From contig JAYKXP010000072.1 of the NCBI GenBank assembly GCA_037176845.1, positions 186,001-250,000 on the forward strand: a stretch of DNA of 64,000 nucleotides. Reading direction: 5' to 3'. Below are positions 34,810-46,170 of the stretch, piece after piece. The position numbers and the translations under genes were made by a program. Positions within the stretch are counted from its first letter, which is position 1, and each line of letters starts with the position of its first letter. Under the pieces are notes generated by a model, which was given only the letters and a program-made list of their open reading frames with translations, did not search any database and was not told where the DNA came from. This stretch comes from Paramarasmius palmivorus. Lineage: Eukaryota > Basidiomycota > Agaricomycetes > Agaricales > Marasmiaceae.

Positions 34810-37408
34810 GCTGGTATCGCTCAAATCGACGCCGACGAGCTTGCTGCCGTGAGCCACATTAAGGCACACGACTACAAAAACGAGAAGAGCTCCGTACATG
34901 ATTCTTCCTCTGTTGAGCACGAGCTCGATGGTATCCACGATGGGCTCGAGTTCCCCACTGAAGAAGAAAAATTGACTCTACGGAGAGTGGCAGATCTTAT
35001 GCCATGGAATGCGTACCGTGCGTCATGGTCAAATTAAAACCTTGTTGAATGCTCACTCCCTTGACCTTTTTTTAGTCATCGCTATTGTTGAGATGGCTGA
35101 ACGGTTTTCGGTGAGCTGTCGACAGGACGATTAGCCTCGATATCGAACTGATGGGATGCAGTTCTATGGGTGTAGCGCCGTTTTCGTGCGTAAAACTTTT
35201 TCATGAACCTAATCGCTAGTCTTGACCATATGTTTGTATAGACCAACTTTATCCAGCAGAAACTACCTGAAGGCTCTCACACTGGTGCTGGTTTCGGTGG
35301 CCAATCAGGTGCTTTGGGTCTCGGTCAGAGGGCTTCGACCGGCCTCACGACCTTCTATCAGTTCTGGTACGTGCGAAAACGTCCTACTTGCGTTTCTCTT
35401 ATCATTTACCGGTATTCAGGTGCTATGTCACTCCTCTCTTGGGTGCCTACATCGCCGATGAAAAACTCGGTCGTTTCAACACCACCTGCCTGGCTGTCTT
35501 CATTACTTTGATTGGCCACATCTTATTGGTGGTCTCTGCCCTTCCCGGTGTCATTGAGCATAAGGGTGCAGTCGGAGCATTCGTGGTAGCATTGATCGTC
35601 ATGGGACTGGGTATGTAAACCATCATGACAGGCGTGGAAGACCTGATTGACATTTGCAGGTACTGGCATGTTCAAGTCAAACATTTCACCGCTTATCGCA
35701 GAGCAATACAAACGTACCAAGCTATTCATTCGTGTTGAGAAGAGCGGTGAACGTGTCATTGTCGATCCTGCTCTTACCATCGCTCGAGTGTACATGGTGG
35801 GTGGAAACTGATGCAGCCTTGATCCAATACTAAGCTAATTTCCCTTCTAGTACTTCTACATGTTCGTGAAACACCGCGATCACCGTTGTCTGGATACTAA
35901 TCCTTCTGTCCAGGTTCATCAACATCGGGAGTTTGATCGGCCAAATCGGCATGGTGTAAGTTTTCAGCATGAAGTTCTTGCTCGCTTCTCTGATACCGTT
36001 TTACCCTAGTTATTCAGAGAAAGTTAGTCACCTACAACTGTGCCGAGACCCTTACTAACTTTCCGCACAGTACGTCGGGTTCTGGCTAGCCTACACACTT
36101 CCGACGATCGTATTCTGCTTGTGCCCTCTCGTTCTCTGGGCTGGTCGCCATCGTTATGTCAGAACACCACCAACAGGCTCCGTGCTTGCAATGGCTATGC
36201 GGTTGTGGGGTCTGGCTGCTAAAGGCAGATGGAGCCTTAACCCTATTACCACATACCGTCAGCTTCGTGCAGATGACTTCTGGGAGAACGTGAAACCCAG
36301 CAAGCTCGGCGATAGGAAACCAACCTGGATGAAGTTTGATGATCAGTGGGTTGACGAAGTCAACCGTGGATTCAAAGCCTGTGCTGTGTTTGCATGGTAT
36401 CCCATCTACTGTAAGCGTCCAGTAATGCTCTTAAAATTGATCTTAACTGGCTTTTACAGGGCTTCCATACAACCAGATTAACAACAACCTCATTTCCCAA
36501 GCCGCTACTATGGCTCTTCATGGCTTCCCCAACGATGTGCTTTCCAACATTGACTCTTTCATCCTGATCATCTTCATCCCCCTGTTTGATCTTGTGGTAC
36601 GTTTTATCACGACGGGATTAGATATCGAGCTCATGACCTGTTGTTATAGTTCTATCCCGCACTCCAGCGAGCTGGAATCAAGTGGACTTCTTTAAAGAAG
36701 ATCACGGCCGGTTTCTACTCTGGCGCTGCAGCGTTCGTTATTCCAACTTGTTTATCTTGAGCTTGATTCTTATAGTACTTTTAAAGGATGATATGGGCCG
36801 CGGTCATCCAGCACTATATTTACAAGGTACGCCCAATACTCAATTTCGTCTCCTTCGACTAGTACCCATATCAACCAACAGACAAACCCTTGTGGCAATT
36901 TCGTGGCAAATTGTAAAGATGCCGACGGAAACAGTATTACGTCGACGCTCAATGTATGGACTCAGAGCGGATCGTACATCCTCATTGCCTTCAGGTTCGA
37001 TACCTCATCTTCCCTGGTTTTCTTTATACTGAACAGATTCTATATAGCGAGATCTTCGCCTCAATTACTGGTCTTGAGTACGCTTTTACCAAAGCGCCGC
37101 AAAACATGAGGTCCCTTGTCATGGCTGTATTTTTGTTTACCTCCGCGGTCGCAAGTGCCTTAGGAGAGGCCTTCGTCGGTACGCGACTTACTCTTCATCC
37201 CATCAATACCTGAGGAAACTCATGACTTTTTTCAGCCCTTGCCGAAGATCCCCTTCTCGTGTGGAACTATGGCTCTATGGCCGTACTTGCTGCAGTTGCT
37301 GGTACCCTGTTCTGGTTCTCTGTGCGCCGCCTCGACAAACAGGAAGACCAGTTGAACAACATCGCAGCTGGACATGTTGGTGATGCGGTTGTCTCAGAAA
37401 AGGCATGA
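34810..37408 (+). CDS. PTR2: proton-coupled di/tripeptide transporter (POT/PTR family)
   Basis: Imports di- and tripeptides with protons across the plasma membrane; POT family of the major facilitator superfamily. Sixteen exons join to 600 aa (34810-35017, 35076-35110, 35162-35185, 35242-35366, 35420-35610, 35660-35796, 35851-35861, 35914-35955, 36012-36024, 36071-36410, 36460-36596, 36650-36732, 36787-36826, 36882-36994, 37048-37178, 37236-37408), including exons of 11 and 13 nt. Diagnostic features are VEMAERFSFYG (the ExxER motif of POT proteins), the PTR signature region FYQFWCYVTPLLGAYIADEKLG, GTGMFKSNISPLIAEQY, and the FINIGSLIGQIGM helix. WLPYNQINNNLISQA and the final membrane segments complete the 12-helix pattern. 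The N-terminal 70 residues are hydrophilic and acidic, as in fungal Ptr2. It is convergent with the GH27 gene. Confidence 0.95.
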
Positions 37409-37668
37409 AGGGAGTGCTGTCATTGTTAGGCTTTCGTTGCTGTCCTATGTAGCCAATTAGTATCTGCATTTTAATCCTGAATTTGCTATCGTCTGCAGTT
37501 AGTAGGCCAGTGATCTGATGTGCACCGAGATCCCTGCATACATATCATGAAAGTATTCGTGTTACTGGCGTGGATATACACATTTGAACGATGTCTGTTT
37601 CATTTGCATGCGAGAAGAAGAAAAATTAAATCGTGCTACCACGCAAGGTTCTCGATCAACTTCTGCTT
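37409..37668. other. convergent 3' spacer, PTR2 / GH27
   Basis: 260 bp that must contain both 3' ends. No gene or clear polyadenylation signal was identified. Confidence 0.5.
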
Positions 37669-40026
37669 TCACTGGTCGATTCTGGTTCCATTTTGATCCA
37701 TACACCATTCCGGTCTAGCACAAGGTGGCTGAGTGCCTGCGGGCTCATCTCCAGCGTCCTTCAATAACAGGGCGACGACACCGTGAGCCGGGACGGCATG
37801 AGCAGTAAAGCTTCGCACAGCGGTGCCATTATCGGTGTGTGTCCAGAGATCCTACAATACAGCGTTAAACGCAAAGACAGAAGAAAAAGAGGGAAAACTT
37901 TACCCGAACAGAGTATTGCCTTCCGGCGCGAATCCATGGAGATTCCGTTAAGTTGAAAGACATATCTGCAGATTCGTCCAAGACGTTTATCTGAGAGGGC
38001 ATATTAGTTGTTATTTGGTACCAAGGCGGGCTTTTGCGTGCACACCAGCATGAATATCGTCCCATTCTGGCTCTCTCCACTCCAGTACTGCGCTGGGCGA
38101 ACAGAGTCAAAGGTCCAGTCGGGCTAGGAGACCGTTAGCATAATGCCACAACTACCGTGTTCAATAGACATACGTTGACCCCCCATCGGAAAGGAGAAAC
38201 AGCGGTTCCGACAACATCGTCCTGGTTGATCGCGATGATTTCTGTATTCTTGAAAATCTCGAGGGTCTCGTTCGTGACCGTTGGAAGCTGTTACAGCATC
38301 GGTTGACTGGAACATGAAAAGAACGACAGATATACCCACATTCGTTCCCTGTTGTGAAAGGTGAATAAACCGGAGTCACGGTTCTCGACAATATATGCAA
38401 CTCACGATGAGTAGCGGGGACTTCAAGAATGCCCACGCAGTGAAATGTGTTTTTGCCTCCTCAAAGCTGAGACCTTCGTTCCCTACTTCCAACTATTCGG
38501 CATTATAAGCCGATTCGACACGCAGTTCATAGTTGAACTCACGATGTCCATGTCATTATGACCATAGAAGTCTGAAGCCCATGTGATGAAAGAGTTCCTG
38601 AATCACATTGTTTGAGCCGGGGATACTAAGATAAGGCAGGGATACCCACTCGTTGAGAATACTGGTGATGGACGTCCACCCCTGTCCTACATCATCGGTC
38701 GTCTATGTAAAGGTGAGTTTGTGGAAACCGACAAGTTCTTAGAAGAATCTTACTCTCCAGCTTTGCCCAAGTCGTCTAGCCCAGAGCCACGGTTGTTCCT
38801 GACGTTGATGAGATATAATACTCAAACATCAGCGAGACTTGATGCTCACCCTTCCCCACTGGCAAAGTGAAAAAAGAATAGGTTCTCTTCCAGTTTCTTG
38901 CGCGAGTCTTGCGATCGAGTCGGCCATGCGAGTGAATTCTGTAGGTTATGTTGTCAGATTTGGTACAGCTGGGACAGAACGTCACGTACTCCCCACCATT
39001 CCTTCTTTGATCACCTCGTCGAATGGCACTGATTGCGATATTAGCCTGGTTACTGATAACTAAGGGCCATATATGCTCACCAGCGCAATTGTCATATCTG
39101 AGACGAAGTTAGAACAGGAACGTGATGGGAAAAACAGCACGCGTACTTCAACAAATCAAAGTTCCACTCTTCTCGGAACAACCTCAAATCCCTGGGCAAC
39201 ATCAGCACCAATCCCCTCAACCAAAGATCTTCACGACGGACCTGTCCTCGTTCTGGAAAGACCCAGGGTACAATTGACACGTGAACCAACCAGAATCACT
39301 GTACTGTTTGTGCAGATTAAGAACTGGCGAAGAGATGTTGTAATAAACGTGAGGGGACTCACAATGCCTGCTTTACTTTAACACGTTCAGTATGTCGCCA
39401 GGCGTACAAGAAGCAGAAAGCTTACAGCCCAAGGTCATGAATTCTATCCGTCACATTTCTCATGCCAGACGGGAACCGTGTAGCGTCTGCGGGAAGAGTT
39501 CATTGACTTGACCTAGCTAGCAATTGTCTTCACTTACTGACAACAATATCTCCATTGGCATTACGCTCCTTCTCGGGATAACAATCATCGATATTCATGT
39601 ATGTGTAGCCAACGTCCTAAATCTCGTAAGATTAATATACTTGATGCGAAGGTGGTAGAAGGGCGCACCCGAAGACCCAAGTCAACCAATAGTTGGGCAT
39701 TCTGCATGATCACAGTCTCATTAATGTCGCACTGGTGCTTGGTCAGTACGACGCTTTGCAACACTATACTGGAGACCTACGTGATATGCGTTCCAAGCTA
39801 GTCGTCGTTGAAATTGAGAGTAAGGACGATACGTTGATATTCACGTACTGTTATAGCCCATGACTGAAAGTGAACGTTGAATACAGTCCTCGAGTCTTTG
39901 CATATATAATGGGCACTTACAAGGAAGACGCCCAACTCCATCATCCAGAGCTTTGGCAGGCGGGGCCCTTGACACAAGTGAAAAGTAGGATATTAGAGCT
40001 GCAACGCTCAGAGTAAACAATGTCAT
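37669..40026 (-). CDS. secreted alpha-galactosidase, GH27
   Basis: Hydrolyses terminal alpha-1,6-linked galactose from oligosaccharides such as raffinose or galactomannan, outside the cell. Twenty exons between 40026 and 37669 join in frame to 433 aa; several are tiny (39797-39781, 39375-39363, 39097-39081 and a 9-nt exon 38348-38340). The protein has a hydrophobic signal sequence (MTLFTLSVAALISYFSLVS), then SWNAYHCDINE, YTYMNIDDCYPEKERN, FPSGMRNVTDRIHDLGLKAGI, YPGSFQNEDRDLRLF and FDLLKYDNCA with the nucleophile at about D151. FSLCQWGREQPWLWARRLGQSWR and FYGHNDMDILEVGN, with the likely acid/base at about D247, follow. The end is a beta-sandwich region with HAVPAHGVVALLL. Usual WN(S/T)WN is reduced to SWNAY, and exon 1 joins oddly close to it, so the first junction is the least certain. 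Confidence 0.92.
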
Positions 40027-41514
40027 TGTGACCGTTCGAGGGGTTATCACAAGTATGATCCCATTGTGAAGCCGAGTCGGTTTGCCTTTATACTCTGTGA
40101 GGGAACTGGGAATGCCAGGTGACACGCGTTTCATCTTCTCATCTGAGAAGGAGCGAGTTAGAGGCAATGACGATACGAATACGAAACGTACCCGAAGGAC
40201 CACATGAAACGGGATGGTCAGCTAACAAGATGCATCAGAGAAAGGACTTCTTTGAATTGGAAGCGTGTAACGGACCGTACGATTGATGATGATGCTGGTC
40301 GAATGAAATAGTAGGAGTGTCATCTGTCGCGAATAAAGCTTCAGAATGGGAGCACCAAAAGTTTAAATAGTCAAGAGGATGACAGCGTGTAAAACGCAAA
40401 GCGAGGGGATAATAGGTTCAACGTTCGGAACTTGGAATGTGGAGAGTACGGCACGATGAGATCCCAGAGCGGCGGTGATGTGCTAACGGACCATTTGAAT
40501 ATAACATGACTAGCCTCTCCTCTTCCTCGAGGACTTTGTTCTTGCAATACGTTTTTGACAACGGTTGGCACCCAGTGCTGGTGGTTGTGAACTGAGTGTC
40601 CTTTGCCCGGCAACGTCCGACAGGGGTCAACGATTGGGTCATAATATATAATAGATCATGTGTTCTGATACTCTTCTTCGGCTTGCGACGTTTTACGTTG
40701 GGAATGGCATTGAGGACAGCATCGCGACAGCAGCTACAGATCCCAGGTCGCTGAAAACGTATGCCCGAATGAGCTAAGGCAGTAAGTATTATAACGGCGG
40801 CAAACGCACCAGATGACCTTGATATCTTTACAGCCCTAAATGCCACCGTCACCCCAGGATCCTGCAAGCTCCGAGACAGCAAGAAAAGGGAAATTAACAT
40901 TCTCTTTGATATGTTTGCGATGCAAGGCAAGTGCAGAGCAGGTCGTCAAAGTGGTCCAGACCAGATGATTCCCACGTTAGGTTCTTTTGACGCGTCTACA
41001 GCAGCAGCTCCTCTTGACGCGTTCAACGACCCGACAACGACCTCAGAACAACTTCAGGGAGAGTTAAAGTGCTGTGGCAATAGCCCTCAATACCTTGGAT
41101 CGTACACACCCTAACGATACTTTACGTCACGGGAGCGGCACAGCCAATAATCGTACAATCTCGATTCTCAAGGAGAGTTGTTATTACAGGTGGAGATTTG
41201 TTGGGCATTGTTCACAACAAGGTGTTTAGCTCAATCAAGACGGTGCGTATCAGCAACGAGTAAAACATATGCTGTTTTATGAGCTGAATTCTGACTAGAT
41301 TTTGTTTAAAAATTAACAAATCACCTGTACATGTGGGTCCATCGTTGGTCCATTAAGTATCGTATATATGATGGATCAACAGTTTGCTCCCCCCATTACC
41401 ATCTACGAGCTCATCGACGAAAACCACAAGTATTCTATAATGGTGCGTGTTTGGTTGATAGTTATTATTATGCTCTCCGTTACTGAAATGCTAAGCGCAG
41501 AAGTCCGGCGGCCA
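40027..41514. other. intergenic 1.5 kb
   Basis: Upstream region of the GH27 gene; a minus-strand TATTTAAAC-like element lies near 40362-40370. A long minus frame at 40418-40930 has no motif. An ATG directly followed by GTGCGT at 41441 resembles the start exon of the F-box family but cannot be linked to it. Confidence 0.4.
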
Positions 41515-42590
41515 AGGTTAGAGAGCAGCTGTACAGCATGTACGCCGAAATTTTCGAGGCGCGAGGGACTACGACTGACGAAGCAGCCTCCAAATCTTCT
41601 GGAGTCTCCGACATCGGGAAATCCCCTGTTCAATGTTGCACATGCAGCAGCGCTTACTTCCTTACATCTGATGGACCTGTGGACCGGCCTTTTGGACTTT
41701 CCAGCCGTTGGAGTGGCCTGAAGGAACTCATCATCACCACGAGACACTAACCCGGATACAACCCCGCAGCCGTTATACCAACACTCGCTCAGAGATGTCA
41801 TTCTCTACTATCTCGCACATATCGAACGCCGACGAGGTGCTCGCTGTGCATACTCCCATGCAAATATGGCACTCTCTTTGCAAGTTGAGGATCGAACTCA
41901 TTGTTCAACAATTTGATGACATCCAGGATCTCGAAGAAGGGAAATCGATTCATCGAGTATTCGAGAGGATGTCTGCGAACATTACGGCTCCTGCTCTATC
42001 CAAACTTCACATTCACTTCCCTTTCACTTGTCCGGGCGGGCCTTATTGTGATGGAAAAAGCACCCTGTTATGACTTTCTCGTGCGGTCCAACTGTCGCAT
42101 TGCGTCTCTGGAGCTCTCGATGTGTTTAACAGACAAGGCATTAATTGACTGTCTGGAATTGGAATGCGTCTCTGGATCAATCAAGGGCATTTAACTTAAT
42201 GGTCTTTTAGCTGGATGATGGATATTGACAGACGAAGGTCGGGCAGAGCAACAGCCGTGGCACACGGCCTTCATGAGCAACTTCTTCCAGAGCCTCTCGT
42301 GTAGAACTTTGTGTCCTATTCTGGAGAAGGCTCCGTTGGAAGTGTGTCCAGTCGACCATATAGATGATATTGTGGCTTTCGCGCTTGCACGTCGGTCCAC
42401 AATGAACTATCTGCGGGTTATCTTCCAGACAAAGCTTCCCGAACTTGTTCACACTAAGAGACTCCATAACTTTGCAGACCTATCCGAAGAGGAAAAGGCC
42501 AAGGGCGAACTGTTGAGGAAATATGGGATTGAAGTCAGTTGGCACTCAAAGAAACTGTATTACGGCTACAGCCTATGGCATACTGACTAG
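41515..42590 (+). pseudogene. degraded, 5'-truncated F-box/LRR paralogue 4
   Basis: Translation in shifting frames matches the family from the mid-region on. VREQLYSMYAEIFEA (about 41520) matches VREELQTMYTEHLEI; GNPLFNVAHAAALTSLHLMDLW (about 41620) and WSGLKELII (about 41705) follow. Next come MQIWHSLCKLRIEL (41860), a part with VRSNCRIASLELSMCLTDKALIDCL (42080-42160), and finally LCPILEKAPLEVCPVDHIDDIVAFALARRS...KGELLRKYGIEVSWHS (42310-42545). Coiled coil and F-box are missing, and at least three frame changes separate the pieces, so this is an old pseudogene. The conserved C-terminal tail is also lost. Confidence 0.8.
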
Positions 42591-42964
42591 CTTTGAAGTC
42601 TGGCAATAAGTAGATTTCGAGAACTTCTGTACGGCTTTATGTCTGTCGTATATTCTAGTTATCCATATAGCTCAAACGTTTAAGTGAGGTGGTAATTTTT
42701 GTCATCCTTGACGATTCTAGTCGAGTGTCAAACGGGTACGGTATGAGAGAAGATATGAGAGTTGAACGTCACTGAACGTTGAGGCCGCTGGCTGCGTGCC
42801 TGGGCCCTGAGGCCATTACAACATGTTTCTCACGCTCTCGCTTGTTACTTCCTTCCACTATCCTTCGGGGACAACAGGCTTCATGCTCGCACTCTAAACC
42901 TTCATTAGATCATGAATATACTCTCTGTACGTTCCGTGGGTGGTTTGGACTGGATCTTAGGGAA

Positions 42965-44060
42965 TGTTACGTGCTAAGAATTCTGCGTCATCTGTATGTG
43001 GTTCCCTGTCAATCGTGGCTTGTGACCTAGACTGAGCGATTTTTTCCTTCTTCAGATAGCTTCGTTTCTGAAGGGCACCTACTTGAATTCTACTTCTCCT
43101 CATCGGGTTCATCTTGGTCGTGTGTATGATGGACTCCTGGAACCATGCTTGTACGCATGCTATTTCTCCGATATATTTTCTTCTTACTGACATCTTGACC
43201 TTCCATAGAAAAACCGGTTCGCATTACTGTCGAACACATTGTGGCAAGATCCATACTGTCAAGGTTCCATATCATGATTATGTAGAAATGGATATCTCTG
43301 ATTACTTTTCTGGCTTGGGTAGGTCTACGGAATGCCACTTCGACGGTAGACTGACAAATCTTCCAGGCTATTTTATCACACATCTAGGCCCGCCGTCTCT
43401 ATCCTTCACCCCCCTTGTCAAGCTTCTCAGTCAATACGCCGAATGGTGCCGCGTGTCTGCTGCAGTGCTCAACGTGAACACACCAACTGTTGTTCAGTTG
43501 CTCAGAGATACATCATCAGGGCGATATAGTCTAGCGGCAAGCGTCTCTGCTGGCAAAGGTGGAGGTCGAGAAGATGTTCGTGAAGAGCGCATCAAAACCC
43601 TCGAAGCCGTGTGGTCGCACCCTCTGATTTATCCGACGCCAGTACAGCAAGCGCACGCTGATGCTGGAATCGGGTACGGAGAACCTTCTGCAGAGTTGTT
43701 CGGGACACCGTGGGGACATTGTGGTGAGACCATGTCATTTGCATCGTACGTTGAGCGCTGGACTTGTACTTTTATTGCCGGAAGCTGATCTCGTGTTATC
43801 TCAGGATGTTTAAAAGGATTCACCAGGGTCAGCCACTTGGCACGCTTGCACTCGGCGTCAAACCGATGAATTCAGTCATACCGGGGACGACCACGATACC
43901 TGTATACGCCATTCAAGGGCTTACGAACCTCAAGGATATAGTACAAGTGCTGAGAATCTCGGGCGCAATGAGACCCATGTGTCTGAATTGTGTTTATTTG
44001 GCAAACGGCGCTGGCGGAGCGATTGAAGATTACGCAGTAACATTGGCGAAGCACGTATAG
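42965..44060 (+). CDS. hypothetical protein with deaminase-like HCGE...CLNC motifs
   Basis: The 3' half is solid: an open frame to 43745 joined by a 59-nt intron (43746-43804, donor GTACGT) to a last exon 43805-44060. It reads GRLTNLPGYFITHLG, YAEWCRVSAAVLNVN, EERIKTLEAVWSHPLIYPTPVQ, GTPWGHCGETMSFAS, MFKRIHQGQPLGTLALGV, AIQGLTNLKDIV and MRPMCLNCVYLANG. HCGE and, about 67 residues later, CLNC resemble the zinc-binding (H/C)xE and CxxC motifs of the cytidine-deaminase fold, of which fungi have many uncharacterised families. That assignment is an inference. The 5' exons are uncertain: an ATG at 42965 (MLRAKNSASS), an exon from about 43059 (IASFLKGTYLNST) and a piece KPVRITVEHIVARSIL near 43211 are possible. 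No signal peptide is visible. Confidence 0.6.
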
Positions 44061-44686
44061 GGAACGAACACAGAGACAATTCTACTTTTTTTTCCTTGTT
44101 TTTTTCTTTCTTTCTGCGGGTGCTGCCGAATGAGTGACTTCGCTTAGTGGAAATGAGATCAGAGCTGGATCAGTGGCAGTCAGGCTGAAACAAGCGGAAA
44201 ACTCCTTATGGATAGAGTGGCCCGGAGCGGAGTTTGAAAAGGCCGGGGCCGCCCGGCACAGGTATTGGGCTTGCCCTAAAGCCAGCTACGCACTCAAACT
44301 GCCCACCCAGCCATTTACCACAGCACTGCGAGTGCCCCAGCTCAGACTCCCCTTCCCTTCATATATTACTCTCGTCTCTCCTCCCCTTCCTTGACTGAAC
44401 AGCAAGTATCCTTTTCATTTATATACCCTTTCTCAACCGCGACAAACACTTCTTCTCGCCGTCGTCGTCGTCAGCGACTACCGAACCCATTTTCAATACG
44501 CCCACAGCGATGGGAGCGCGTTGTTTGTTTGGCGCCAAGTCGCGTCGCGTCGCTCGACTTCCCTGGTGTCGGGCTGCTTTCCATCGATATGCTCGTCGTT
44601 CTTTTCGTTCTTTTGCTTCGTTTGGTCGTTCAGAATGAGTGCTGATGATTGCGTTTCTCCTTCATCCATATCCGAACCTCATACAG
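44061..44686. other. promoter and 5' UTR region of the HMG-box gene
   Basis: Pyrimidine-rich stretches and CATATATTAC near 44358 fit a fungal promoter followed by a CT-rich leader. Overlapping frames at 44391-44808 are low-complexity leader sequence, not genes. Confidence 0.45.
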
Positions 44687-45719
44687 ATGCCCAAGGAAAC
44701 CACCAAAGCAAAGGTGAGCTCCTGGATCTTTTTTATATGCGTTTCTTTCGCTTTGTAGCAAGTCGTTGGACTCGTTGGAGGTTGGGTTGGGTCGTTATCG
44801 AGTGTTGAATCACCTTTGTTGACTGGGTTGGGATGGTTCAACTTTTTGCCTTGTTTGGATATCTCTCATTTCCTTCAACATTCGACACTTTTACGCGCCT
44901 CTAGCACTCTCATGACCGTCTCTGACGTTCTGGAGCGCTCATCGTCGCTATGGTCGTCGTCAACGACGTTGTTGAACGTTGTTGAACCCATGTCTCAAAA
45001 CGAACCCTTTTACCTCATCCTTCAACATTTCCTCCTTTCAACGGCCTTTTCGTCGCTCCAATGACCTCTTCTTCGCCGAGTCATCACTTTTGTTGACTGG
45101 TCTTATCGAACATATCACCTGCTTCGGAAAACCCCGCATATACTTTCTCCTACTATTTCTCTACTCTATTTTTTTCTCCTTTGACAGGACACACGTACTT
45201 ACAATAACCTCTTTTTAGCGCAAGGCCGCCGTAAAGGCTGAGAAAGCTCCTCGCAAACCCAAGAAGGATCCTAACGCACCCAAGCGCGCTCTCTCCGCAT
45301 ACATGTTTTTCAGCCAGGACTGGCGTGACAGGATCAAGGCCGAGAACCCTGACGCTTCCTTTGGTACGTGGACAGTCACTGTCTCTTGCACATAGCACAG
45401 ATTAACGTGTCGTACAGGTGAAGTGGGCAAACTTCTCGGTGCAAAATGGAAAGAACTCGACGATGAGGAGAAAAAGGTGCGACCGTTGCTTTCCTCGTAC
45501 TAACGAGATATTCATCTCTGTCAACAGCCTTACATCGAGCAAGCCGCCAAGGACAAAGAGCGCGCCGAAGGAGAGAAGGTCGCATACGAGGTAGGCGTCC
45601 TTTTTTACAGCTCTTCGTGCATATACTAACACATTTCACAGAGCGGAAAGAAGAGCGCCGAAAACAGCGATAAGGAAGAAGCAGAGGCCAAAGACGACGA
45701 CGACGACGATGACGATTAA
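44687..45719 (+). CDS. NHP6: HMG-box non-histone chromosomal protein NHP6
   Basis: A small abundant nuclear DNA-bending protein that assists nucleosome remodelling and transcription (with FACT in yeast). Five exons (44687-44713, 45219-45363, 45418-45476, 45528-45590, 45642-45719) give 123 aa. A basic N-terminus ([21 protein letters not shown]) leads into a single HMG box: [42 protein letters not shown] and [18 protein letters not shown]. The tail ends in a run of Asp. The first exon encodes only MPKETTKAK, and the first intron is 505 nt, about ten times the usual length here. Its T-rich sequence has no coding content that I can recognise, so it may carry regulatory signals. Confidence 0.93.
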
Positions 45720-46170
45720 AGGTGACATGTGTGTGTAGTTGTATGGATGGATTCCTGCCTTTCCTTCTGTGCCCTCTCCCTTCAAACCCGTGTGCCAGAT
45801 CTGCATTTGTACTCTGACCTCCTCTGTCTCTGTCTTAACCTTTTCGCTCTCAGCTCGAGCTCGTACTTTATAACATCGCCGTTACTGTCCTTCGTTTCTC
45901 TCTGTTTCTGCCTCTTTTTATTTGTATTGCTCAATGATATTGTTATTATTGCCCTGAACATGGATATACTCTCTGCGTGCATGATTGAAAGTAGAGTACC
46001 ATTTGTGCTCCTGACATGCTTGGAGTTTGGGACATGGTATAGTCTCGCTTCCGATAGGCTTTATAAGTAAATGAAAGAAGGGTAGGATCGTAATGGTCAT
46101 CAAGAAGACGAGGTCCGCAGAATATTCAATTTCCATCTATGTAGCATCTTCAATACTTCGGGGATGATCA

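Noticed and set aside
36994..37004. GGTTCGATACC resembling a tRNA B box
   Set aside because: It lies inside a PTR2 intron just after the donor; no matching A box upstream.
40418..40930. 170-aa minus-strand open frame upstream of GH27
   Set aside because: No recognisable motif, Cys/Arg/Ser-rich, no supporting splice sites or start context.
43114..43208. ATG at 43114 as start of the deaminase-like gene
   Set aside because: It reads through sequence with intron character (T-rich, donor-like GTACGC, TAG acceptor), so the apparent N-terminus MVVCMMDSWNH is probably not real; kept only as uncertainty.
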